The translations under genes and the position numbers were made by a program. Under the pieces are notes generated by a model. That model was not told the DNA's origin, ran no database searches, and saw only the letters and a program-made list of their open reading frames with translations. Shown here in pieces: positions 1 to 5,234 of a stretch of DNA of 5,234 nucleotides. Source of the DNA: an uncultured Blautia sp. (lineage in GTDB: Bacteria; Bacillota; Clostridia; Lachnospirales; Lachnospiraceae); assembly GCA_900765525.1 (NCBI GenBank), contig CAAFRY010000005.1, forward strand, positions 1 to 5,234. Reading direction: 5' to 3'. The first letter of the stretch is position 1; each line of letters opens with the position of its first letter.

Positions 1-56
1 ATTTTTATTTTAATTCAAGCCATACAAAAATTATACCGAAATATATAAAAAAAGTA

Positions 57-85
57 TTAACCTGTTTATAAAAAATTCATATATC
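57..85 (+). promoter_or_regulatory. weak sigma-A promoter candidate for the transporter-glucuronidase module
   Basis: A TTAACC box at 57-62 matches the -35 consensus TTGACA at four of six positions. A 17-base spacer separates it from TATATC at 80-85, which matches TATAAT at four of six. Transcription would then start near 92 and give a leader of about 36 bases. The whole segment is AT-rich, so chance matches are likely, and TATAAA at 67-72 is an alternative -10 without a good -35. No convincing operator or catabolite-response element was found here. Confidence 0.3.
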
Positions 86-110
86 ATGGAATTCAAGATA
101 TGTAACGAAG

Positions 111-117
111 AAGGAGG
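111..117 (+). promoter_or_regulatory. ribosome-binding site that fixes the transporter start at 128
   Basis: AAGGAGG is a full match to the Shine-Dalgarno consensus and lies 10 bases before the ATG at 128. The reading frame is also open from an ATG at 86. That start has only AT-rich sequence before it and would translate through the ribosome-binding site, so 128 is preferred. Confidence 0.9.
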
Positions 118-127
118 TAACTTATTT

Positions 128-1528
128 ATGAGTAATCCAACCAAAAAGCCATTCGGAATGGCCGACAAAGTAGGATACATGTTCGGCGATTTTGGTAATG
201 ACTTCACTTTTATCCTCTCATCCATGTTTTTGATGAAGTTCTACACGGATGTTATGGGCGTATCTGCAGCTCTTGTAGGTGTTATGATGATGGTAGCAAG
301 AATTGTAGATGCATTTACGGATGTTGCCATGGGTCAGATTGTTGACCGCAGCAAGACCACAGGCAAGGGAAAATTCCTTCCTTGGATTCGCAGAATGTGC
401 GGACCGGTTGCACTGGCATCCTTCCTTATGTACGCCACCTGGTTTAAAGATATGCCTATGGCGTTTAAGATTTTCTGGATGTTCTTTACTTATCTGCTTT
501 GGGGCAGTATTTTCTACACAAGTATCAACATCCCTTATGGTTCTATGGCATCCGGCGTTTCTGCAGAGGCCAAAGACAGAGCAGAGCTTTCCAGCTGGAG
601 AACCATTGGTGCTACACTGGCCAGTACAGTAATCGGTGTTGTGCTTCCTCTGGTAGTATATTATGAGAACGAAGCAGGCGCACAGATTTTATCCGGAAAG
701 AATATGACTATCGCAGCATTAGCTTGTTCTGTATGTGCCATTATCTGCTATCTGTTCTGCTATAACATGACTACAGAGCGTGTAAAGATTGAGCAGACCA
801 CAGGTAAATTCAGCCTTGTTGCACTTGTAAAATATATGTTTACCAGCCGGGCTCTTATCGGTATCGTTATTGCAGCCCTGCTGCTGCTCCTTGCTCAGCT
901 TACATTGAGCGGAATGGGAAATTACATTTATCCCACATACTTCGGAAACATCAAGGCTATGTCCACAGCTACTCTGTGCGGCAGTATCCTGACCTTGGTT
1001 TTAGCAGGAATTACACCTCAGATTGCTGCTAAGATTGGTAAGAAAGAGATTTCTTGTATCGGTGCATTAATTGGTGCAGCAGCCTTAATCGTAGCTTATG
1101 TTATGCATACAGATAATGTTGTGGTATGGATTGTTCTGTACATTATTTCTTATTTAGGAATCGCATTCTTTAACATTACATGCTGGGCTATGATTACAGA
1201 CGTTATCGACGACGCTGAAGTTCGTACAGGGAAGAGACAGGACGGAACGGTATATGCCGTATACTCCTTTGCAAGAAAGCTGGGACAGGCAGCTTCCTCC
1301 GGACTTACCGGCGGACTCCTTACCATGATTGGATATACAAATGCAGTAGCAGAGCATCCGGCTGATTATCCGGAAGTTGTAGACAACATCTACAATATTG
1401 CCTGCATCGTACCGGCAGCAGGCTTTATACTTCTTGCTTTGGCACTGGCATTTATTTATCCGCTGAGCAAGAAGAAAGTTGACAGTAATATTGCTTATCT
1501 GAAAGCAAAAAGAGAAGGAAAGAACTAA
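128..1528 (+). CDS. GPH-family (MFS_2) sugar/glucuronide:cation symporter
   Basis: This is a polytopic inner-membrane symporter of 466 residues, typical for the glycoside-pentoside-hexuronide (MelB/UidB/XylP) family, with about 12 hydrophobic helices. It probably imports a beta-glucuronide with H+ or Na+ for the glucuronidase encoded 92 bases downstream; this substrate is inferred from the neighbour. Family signatures are DKVGYMFGDFGNDF (13-26), RIVDAFTD (58-65), GKGKFLPWI (79-87), NIPYGS (134-139) and GKRQDGTVYAVYSFARKLG (368-386). Alignment from memory to Salmonella MelB places D25, D61, D65 and K384 at MelB D19, D55, D59 and K377, so the cation and sugar core is kept. MelB D124 corresponds to N134 and MelB N58 to T64, so a different sugar and perhaps a different coupling ion are expected. 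A xyloside or other glycoside carrier of the same family cannot be excluded by sequence alone. No frameshift or truncation is seen. Confidence 0.9.
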   Translation: MSNPTKKPFGMADKVGYMFGDFGNDFTFILSSMFLMKFYTDVMGVSAALVGVMMMVARIVDAFTDVAMGQIVDRSKTTGKGKFLPWIRRMCGPVALASFLMYATWFKDMPMAFKIFWMFFTYLLWGSIFYTSINIPYGSMASGVSAEAKDRAELSSWRTIGATLASTVIGVVLPLVVYYENEAGAQILSGKNMTIAALACSVCAIICYLFCYNMTTERVKIEQTTGKFSLVALVKYMFTSRALIGIVIAALLLLLAQLTLSGMGNYIYPTYFGNIKAMSTATLCGSILTLVLAGITPQIAAKIGKKEISCIGALIGAAALIVAYVMHTDNVVVWIVLYIISYLGIAFFNITCWAMITDVIDDAEVRTGKRQDGTVYAVYSFARKLGQAASSGLTGGLLTMIGYTNAVAEHPADYPEVVDNIYNIACIVPAAGFILLALALAFIYPLSKKKVDSNIAYLKAKREGKN

Positions 1529-1548
1529 GAAAATATAAAAATGTGATA

Positions 1549-1583
1549 AAACAGTGCCGCAGGGAAACTTGGCGGCACTGTTT
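1549..1583 (+). terminator. intercistronic hairpin, attenuator-like or mRNA-stabilising
   Basis: A perfect 12-base-pair stem joins 1549-1560 (AAACAGTGCCGC) to 1572-1583. If G1571 bulges out, three further pairs (1561-1563 with 1568-1570) close on a GAAA tetraloop at 1564-1567. The stem is GC-rich in its middle. It ends in TTT but is followed by AGATTCAT, so the U-tract is poor. It lies 20 bases after the transporter stop, and no obvious promoter fits between it and the glucuronidase start. Partial termination or 3'-end protection of the transporter message is more likely than complete termination. Confidence 0.65.
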
Positions 1584-1604
1584 AGATTCATAGAAATTAT
1601 TTAA

Positions 1605-1612
1605 GAAGGGAG
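1605..1612 (+). promoter_or_regulatory. ribosome-binding site of the glucuronidase gene
   Basis: GAAGGGAG ends 8 bases before the ATG at 1621. It is a good but slightly imperfect Shine-Dalgarno match and supports this start. The site lies outside the hairpin at 1549-1583 and so should be accessible. Confidence 0.8.
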
Positions 1613-1620
1613 AAAAAATT

Positions 1621-3426
1621 ATGTTGTATCCGATTTTGACACCATCCAGACTGTTAAGTGATTTAAGTGGCGTATGGGAATTTAAACTGGACAATGGAAA
1701 TGGTTTTCAGGAGGAGTGGTATAAGGAGCCGCTTACGGATTCTATGACCATGCCGGTGCCTGCTTCTTATAATGATTTAAAAGAGGGCATTGATTTCAGA
1801 GACCACTATGGCTGGGTATTCTATCAGAGAAAAATCTCTATGCCGGCTTTTGTGAAAAGCCAGAGAGTGGTTCTCAGATGTGCCGCTGTTACCCATTATG
1901 CAAAAATTTATTTAAACGGTGAGCTTATCCGGGAGCATAAGGGTGGCTTCCTGCCTTTTGACACAGAAATTACAGACAAGCTTCAGGACGGGGATAACCT
2001 TCTGACTATTGCTGTAAACAATGTGATTGATTATACCACCCTTCCTGTAGGCGGAAAGTCAAATATGATGGGAGGTATGGCTGGTATTGGTTCTTCAGGC
2101 TCTGCAAAGCCCCAGAATAACCCGAATTTTGACTTTTTCAATTACTGCGGTATTACAAGACCAGTGAAGATTTACACTACTCCCAAGGACTATATTGAAG
2201 ACATTACCCTGGTTCCGGAGGTAAATGGAACAACAGCAAGACTTGTCTACAAGGTGGACACTGTAGGAGAGGGAGACTGCAGTGTAGAGGTTTTTGACAA
2301 GGAAGGAAATAAGGTGGCACAGGCTCAGGGAACACAGGGAGTTTTGGAAATCCAGAATGTCCATCTGTGGCAGCCTTTAAATGCATATCTGTATGATGTA
2401 AAAGTAAGTTTCGGACAGGATGTATACACCCTTCCTTACGGGGTGAGAACAGTACGGGTAGAGGGAACAAAATTCCTCATTAACGAGCGTCCTTTCTATT
2501 TCAAAGGCTATGGAAGACATGAGGATACCTTCCCCAACGGAAGAGGTATGAACCTGCCTATGAATACCAAGGACATGTCTATCATGAAATGGCAGGGAGC
2601 CAACAGCTTCCGTACCAGCCATTATCCTTACAGTGAGGAAATGATGCGTCTTTGTGATGAAGAAGGATTTGTGGTAATTGATGAAACTACGGCTGTAGGC
2701 GTAAATCTGGAGTTCGGCGGCGGAGCCAATTTTAACGGTCAGAAAATCGGAACCTTTGACAAGGAACACGGTGTGCAGACCCAGGAGCATCACAAGGATG
2801 TTATCCGTGACCTGATTTCCAGAGATAAGAATCATGCCTGTGTAGTGATGTGGAGCATTGCCAATGAGCCGGATTCCTCATCTGAGGGCGCTTATGAATA
2901 CTTTGCACCTCTCTATGAGCTGGCCAGAGAGTTAGACCCCCAGAAACGTCCCTGCACCTTAGTAAGCGTACAGATGGCGCCTCCGGAAAAGGACTGTTCC
3001 GGAAAGCTGAGTGATGTAATCTGTCTGAACCGCTATTATGGCTGGTATTTCGGAGGACCGGACTTAGAAGGACCGGAGAAAGCTCTCCGTGCTGAGCTGG
3101 ATTACTGGACCACCCTTGGAAAACCGGTTATCTTCACAGAGTATGGTGCAGATACGGTAATGGGATTCCACGATACCACTCCGGTAATGTATACAGAGGA
3201 ATTCCAGCTGGATTACTATAAGATGAATAATCAGGTATTCGATGATTACGATTGCGTGGTGGGAGAGCAGGTTTGGAACTTTGCAGATTTCGCTACCAGC
3301 CAGAGCCTGTTAAGAGTTCAGGGAAATAAGAAAGGTCTGTTTACCAGAGACAGAAAGCCGAAACTGGCAGCTCACTATTTCAGAGACAGATGGCATAAGA
3401 TTCCGGATTTCCAATACAAGAAATAA
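1621..3426 (+). CDS. uidA: beta-glucuronidase, glycoside hydrolase family 2, loop-1 type
   Basis: This retaining hydrolase cleaves beta-D-glucuronides to glucuronate and an aglycone. At 601 residues it matches the family (E. coli enzyme 603), with no signal peptide, so it is cytoplasmic. Domains are an N-terminal sugar-binding jelly roll (about 10-185), an immunoglobulin-like sandwich (about 187-277) and a TIM barrel (about 279-595). The acid/base is E416 in WSIANEPD and the nucleophile is E507 in FTEYG. R565 and the N569-K570-K571 motif correspond to E. coli R562, N566 and K568; the N-x-K pair recognises the sugar carboxylate and separates glucuronidases from other GH2 enzymes. LNRYYGWY (469-476) and EQVWNFADFATSQ (549-561) are also diagnostic. 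Residues 362-387 form a long active-site loop 1, a few residues longer than in E. coli. A Gly/Met-rich insertion lies at about 143-169. The gene follows the symporter as the second member of a probable operon and ends before a strong terminator. Beta-galactosidase is excluded by N-x-K. Confidence 0.96.
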   Translation: MLYPILTPSRLLSDLSGVWEFKLDNGNGFQEEWYKEPLTDSMTMPVPASYNDLKEGIDFRDHYGWVFYQRKISMPAFVKSQRVVLRCAAVTHYAKIYLNGELIREHKGGFLPFDTEITDKLQDGDNLLTIAVNNVIDYTTLPVGGKSNMMGGMAGIGSSGSAKPQNNPNFDFFNYCGITRPVKIYTTPKDYIEDITLVPEVNGTTARLVYKVDTVGEGDCSVEVFDKEGNKVAQAQGTQGVLEIQNVHLWQPLNAYLYDVKVSFGQDVYTLPYGVRTVRVEGTKFLINERPFYFKGYGRHEDTFPNGRGMNLPMNTKDMSIMKWQGANSFRTSHYPYSEEMMRLCDEEGFVVIDETTAVGVNLEFGGGANFNGQKIGTFDKEHGVQTQEHHKDVIRDLISRDKNHACVVMWSIANEPDSSSEGAYEYFAPLYELARELDPQKRPCTLVSVQMAPPEKDCSGKLSDVICLNRYYGWYFGGPDLEGPEKALRAELDYWTTLGKPVIFTEYGADTVMGFHDTTPVMYTEEFQLDYYKMNNQVFDDYDCVVGEQVWNFADFATSQSLLRVQGNKKGLFTRDRKPKLAAHYFRDRWHKIPDFQYKK

Positions 3427-3441
3427 AAGGTAAGAGGATAC

Positions 3442-3491
3442 TTCTTAGAGCTGTGCAGGATATGAAACCAGATAAATGGCAGCTCTTAGAA
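3442..3491. repeat. inverted repeat between convergent genes
   Basis: AGAGCTG at 3447-3453 pairs with CAGCTCT at 3480-3486. After one T-T mismatch, TTCT (3442-3445) pairs with AGAA (3488-3491), giving 11 pairs around a 26-base loop. No U-tract follows on the plus strand, so it is not a terminator by itself. It lies just before the strong terminator at 3504-3553 and may assist 3'-end formation or protection. Confidence 0.5.
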
Positions 3492-3503
3492 ACAGAAAAA
3501 TAG

Positions 3504-3554
3504 AAACCGCCGGGTGAAGCAGGTTTTTCCATACCTGCCTCATCCGGCGGTTTT
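3504..3554. terminator. strong bidirectional intrinsic terminator
   Basis: Twenty base pairs with a single A-C mismatch join 3504-3524 to 3533-3553 around an 8-base loop. The base of the stem is AAACCGCCGG against CCGGCGGTTT. On the plus strand the stem runs into TTTT, ending the glucuronidase transcript. On the minus strand it is followed by a U-rich tract, the complement of the A-rich run at 3491-3503, ending the NSS transporter transcript. It sits 77 bases past the glucuronidase stop and 46 bases past the transporter stop, as expected for a terminator shared by convergent genes. Confidence 0.93.
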
Positions 3555-3599
3555 GTCTGTGGAATATCCCTTTTTAAACAAGGAAATATATGTCTTATC

Positions 3600-4955
3600 T
3601 TATACGGTAATCCATCCCATAGCCTCAGATACGGCAAAGACCAGAATCAGAACCAGGCAGATAGGAGCCACCCATCTCAGCATTACCCGGTAAAATTTCT
3701 TTACCTTAAATTTCCCGTTCAGCTCTACCTCATCTTCAATGGTTTTGGAACCGATAAAGTGGCCGATACACACACAGGTCAGGATAGCCACGATTGGCAT
3801 CAGCACACTGTTGCTGAGGAAATCGAAGAAGTCCAGCAGGCCCAGGCCGATAATCTGAATAAAACTTAATGGACCAAAGCCCAGAGACACAATGGCACCG
3901 AGAATCAGTACATAGAGGGTGACTGCTATGGTAGCCTTCTTTCTGTTCCAGCCAAGTTTATCCCGGACAATGGAAACATTGGTCTCCATCAGGGAGATGG
4001 AGGAAGTCAGTGCTGCAAATAACACCAACAGGAAGAATACAGCTCCCACAACCCCGCCTAAAGTCATATCGCTGAATACCTTAGGAAGGGTGACAAACAT
4101 AAGAGAGGGACCCTTGCTGAGGGCTGCCTCGTCTCCTCCTGAGAAAACGAATACAGAAGGCACAATCATAAGTCCGGCTAAAAAGGCAATGGCAGTGTCG
4201 AAAATTTCAATCTGACGCACAGATTTTTCCAGGCTGCTGTCTTTTTTCATGTAAGAGCCGTAAGTAATCATAATACCCATGGCCAGAGACATAGAATAGA
4301 AAAGCTGGCCCATAGCCGCCAGCACGGTGGTGGCGGAAAATTTAGAAAAATCAGGCAATAAATAGTATTTCACACCTTCGGCTGCGCCGGGTCTTGTAAT
4401 GCAGTAGACACTGATTCCTATAATCAGGACTACCAAGAGAGGCATCATGATACGGCTGGCTTTTTCTACACCTTTCTCCACGCCCATGATGACTACGACT
4501 GCAGTGAGAAGTACATACAGAATAAACCAAAGCACAGGAGATGCGGCCTGACTCACAAAGCCTGTAAAATAATCATCCCCTGCTGCGGCAGATACCTGAC
4601 CGGTAAGGAAGGTAGCAAAGTATTTCACAACCCAGCCTCCGATAACACAATAGTAGGGGGTAATGATAAATGGAACCACGCAGGCCAGATACCCTACGAA
4701 GCCGAAACGCTTATCCAAAGCCTTAAAAGCTCCTACAGCGCTCAGGCCGGTCTTTCTTCCAATGGCGATTTCCGTTACCATTAAGGTGAAGCCAAGACTG
4801 ACGGCCAGCACCAGGTAAATCAGCAGAAAAATTCCTCCCCCATATTTTGCAGCAAGATAGGGAAAACGCCAAAGATTTCCAAGACCAACGGCAGAACCTG
4901 CAGCAGCAAGGACAAATCCCATCTTATTTGTAAACGCACCTCTTTTTTTGTCCAT
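3600..4955 (-). CDS. neurotransmitter:sodium symporter family (SNF) amino-acid transporter
   Basis: This is a 451-residue inner-membrane protein of the LeuT-fold NSS family, which imports amino acids or related amines with Na+. The signature AAGSAVGLGNLWRFPYLAA (18-36) forms the unwound helix 1 and numbers exactly as LeuT. By remembered alignment, Na1 ligands are A22, N27, S221 and D253, and Na2 ligands include G20, V23, A314, T317 and S318 (in FAALTSSIS). The pattern of Ser plus Asp at Na1 is that of the bacterial transporters MhsT and Tyt1, and an acidic residue there is associated with chloride-independent transport. Hydrophobic segments and the short tail after the last helix (ending GWITV) indicate 11 helices, the usual bacterial form. 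The substrate is not determined; an aromatic or branched amino acid is a guess. It converges on the glucuronidase gene and has no visible operon partner here. Start: ATG at 4955 with AAGGAGG five bases before it. Confidence 0.93.
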   Translation of the reverse strand: MDKKRGAFTNKMGFVLAAAGSAVGLGNLWRFPYLAAKYGGGIFLLIYLVLAVSLGFTLMVTEIAIGRKTGLSAVGAFKALDKRFGFVGYLACVVPFIITPYYCVIGGWVVKYFATFLTGQVSAAAGDDYFTGFVSQAASPVLWFILYVLLTAVVVIMGVEKGVEKASRIMMPLLVVLIIGISVYCITRPGAAEGVKYYLLPDFSKFSATTVLAAMGQLFYSMSLAMGIMITYGSYMKKDSSLEKSVRQIEIFDTAIAFLAGLMIVPSVFVFSGGDEAALSKGPSLMFVTLPKVFSDMTLGGVVGAVFFLLVLFAALTSSISLMETNVSIVRDKLGWNRKKATIAVTLYVLILGAIVSLGFGPLSFIQIIGLGLLDFFDFLSNSVLMPIVAILTCVCIGHFIGSKTIEDEVELNGKFKVKKFYRVMLRWVAPICLVLILVFAVSEAMGWITV

Positions 4956-4960
4956 AAAAT

Positions 4961-4967
4961 CCTCCTT
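4961..4967 (-). promoter_or_regulatory. ribosome-binding site of the NSS transporter gene
   Basis: On the minus strand AAGGAGG is followed by ATTTT and the ATG. This is a perfect Shine-Dalgarno match with a short 5-base spacing. It fixes the start at 4955, since no other in-frame start nearby has a comparable site. Confidence 0.9.
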
Positions 4968-4997
4968 CTTTCTTATTGTTCTAAATTATGCTTTCTA

Positions 4998-5067
4998 TCT
5001 CTGAACAAGGCCAAAGACCCTTGTCCGGGAGAGAGGGTACATCCGGCCAATTGACATTTCAGCCGGA
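4998..5067 (-). promoter_or_regulatory. structured 5' leader of the NSS transporter mRNA, possible cis-regulatory RNA
   Basis: Two hairpins lie between the promoter candidate and the ribosome-binding site. The first pairs TCCGGC (minus-strand 5067-5062) with GCCGGA (5047-5042) around a 14-base loop. The second pairs GGACAAGG (5026-5019) with CCTTGTTC (5010-5003) around an 8-base loop. Beyond a CCC bulge it extends with TCTCT (5034-5030) against AGAGA (5002-4998), for 13 pairs in total. No U-tract follows, so neither is a terminator in the gene direction. I do not recognise a known riboswitch consensus. Confidence 0.4.
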
Positions 5068-5079
5068 ATGAGGTATGTT
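5051..5079 (+). promoter_or_regulatory. plus-strand sigma-A promoter candidate reading toward the window end
   Basis: TTGACA at 5051-5056 is a perfect -35 box. An ideal 17-base spacer leads to TATGTT at 5074-5079, which matches TATAAT at four of six positions. Transcription would start near 5086 and run rightward into the hairpin-rich tail. No gene start is visible before the window ends, and the -35 overlaps the loop of a leader hairpin of the opposite gene, so it may be fortuitous. Confidence 0.35.
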
Positions 5080-5082
5080 AGA

Positions 5083-5092
5083 CATAATTATG
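5083..5092. repeat. perfect 10-base palindrome over the promoter region
   Basis: CATAATTATG is its own reverse complement and contains the proposed minus-strand -10 box. Directly to its left, TATGT (5074-5078) and ACATA (5082-5086) form a second short inverted repeat around TAG. The position, at the start sites of both promoter candidates, suits an operator, but AT-rich palindromes of this size arise easily by chance. Confidence 0.35.
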
Positions 5093-5115
5093 CCATTGAA
5101 TATAGGAAAACACAA
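5087..5115 (-). promoter_or_regulatory. sigma-A promoter candidate for the NSS transporter
   Basis: On the minus strand CATAAT (5092-5087) matches the -10 consensus at five of six positions. TTGTGT (5115-5110) lies exactly 17 bases upstream as a weak -35, matching at three of six. Transcription would start near 5080, giving a leader of about 125 bases. No better candidate was seen between here and the gene. Confidence 0.45.
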
Positions 5116-5139
5116 GAAGTTTTTATTACTGTTTACACA

Positions 5140-5166
5140 GCAGCCTGACACTTGCTGTCGGGCTGC
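5140..5166. repeat. 11-pair stem-loop in the distal intergenic region
   Basis: GCAGCCTGACA (5140-5150) pairs with TGTCGGGCTGC (5156-5166), including one G-T wobble, around the loop CTTGC. Outside it TTAC (5133-5136) can pair with GTAA (5167-5170) across a 3-base bulge. No U-tract follows on either strand, so it is not a standard terminator. It lies upstream of the proposed NSS promoter, outside that transcript. Confidence 0.55.
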
Positions 5167-5189
5167 GTAAGAACATGATTCAGGTGTGA

Positions 5190-5229
5190 GCAGGCTCCTT
5201 TTGCGAAGCAAAACTTTAAATGGGCCTGC
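5190..5229. repeat. nested stem-loop at the window end
   Basis: An outer stem pairs GCAGGC (5190-5195) with GCCTGC (5224-5229). Inside it a perfect stem pairs TTTTGC (5199-5204) with GCAAAA (5208-5213) around a GAA loop. The nested arrangement suggests a folded RNA or a dispersed palindromic repeat rather than random sequence. The element is close to the window edge and may continue beyond it. Confidence 0.5.
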
Positions 5230-5234
5230 GAATG

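Noticed and set aside
1..60. A terminator or gene end belonging to an upstream neighbour
   Set aside because: The segment is AT-rich, but no stem followed by a U-tract and no coding frame running in from the window start could be supported.
81..101. ATATC/GATAT inverted repeat around GAATTC as an operator for the glucuronidase module
   Set aside because: The arms are only five bases, AT-rich, and not centred on the same point as the GAATTC palindrome. No known glucuronide-repressor operator could be matched.
86..127. A 14-residue N-terminal extension of the transporter from the ATG at 86
   Set aside because: The extension would translate the AAGGAGG site, has no ribosome-binding site of its own, and adds residues not expected before the family's N-terminus. 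The start at 128 fits both spacing and family length.
3919..4215. A 98-codon plus-strand open frame, and the other long opposite-frame stretches inside the three genes
   Set aside because: They lie wholly inside well-supported genes, lack ribosome-binding sites, and their translations show no domain-like pattern. They are frame shadows.
128..4955. A functional operon linking all three genes
   Set aside because: The NSS gene is on the opposite strand, converges on a strong bidirectional terminator, and has its own promoter candidate. Nothing in its sequence points to glucuronide metabolism.
4998..5034. Intrinsic terminator or known riboswitch (glycine, TPP, T-box) in the NSS leader
   Set aside because: No U-tract follows the stem in the gene direction. 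The conserved core sequences I remember for those classes, such as the T-box GGTGGNACCGCG, are absent.

Overview
The window looks like chromosomal DNA of a gut Firmicute, most likely a Lachnospiraceae-type clostridium. This is inferred from strong AAGGAGG ribosome-binding sites, AT-rich intergenic DNA, and protein sequences that resemble gut clostridial families. No rRNA or other taxonomic marker is present, so the family-level guess is moderate and no species is claimed. There is no mobile element, CRISPR array or tRNA.

Layout. Positions 1-127 hold an AT-rich leader with a weak promoter candidate. A two-gene plus-strand module follows: a 466-residue GPH-family sugar/glucuronide:cation symporter (128-1528), then a 601-residue GH2 beta-glucuronidase (1621-3426). 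A strong intercistronic hairpin (1549-1583) separates them. Positions 3427-3599 are a convergent intergenic region holding one accessory hairpin and one very strong bidirectional terminator. On the minus strand lies a 451-residue, 11-helix neurotransmitter:sodium symporter (NSS/SNF, 4955-3600). Positions 4956-5234 appear non-coding but are rich in inverted repeats, with candidate promoters on both strands.

How the genes work together. The glucuronidase has no signal peptide, so it should act in the cytoplasm. The adjacent GPH symporter is the obvious route for its substrate. Together they form a compact import-and-hydrolyse module: a beta-glucuronide enters with H+ or Na+ and is cleaved to glucuronate, which can be used as carbon, plus an aglycone. 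The enzyme carries the catalytic glutamate pair, the N-x-K carboxylate-recognition motif and a long active-site loop 1. That loop is the hallmark of the gut GUS class associated with small glucuronides such as drug and hormone conjugates. The NSS transporter is convergent, has its own promoter candidate and terminator, and shows no visible functional link to the module; it probably imports an amino acid with Na+.

No clearly new biological system is visible. The least explained stretch is 4956-5234: a structured leader in front of the NSS gene, then a set of hairpin arms that can pair in mutually exclusive ways up to the window edge.
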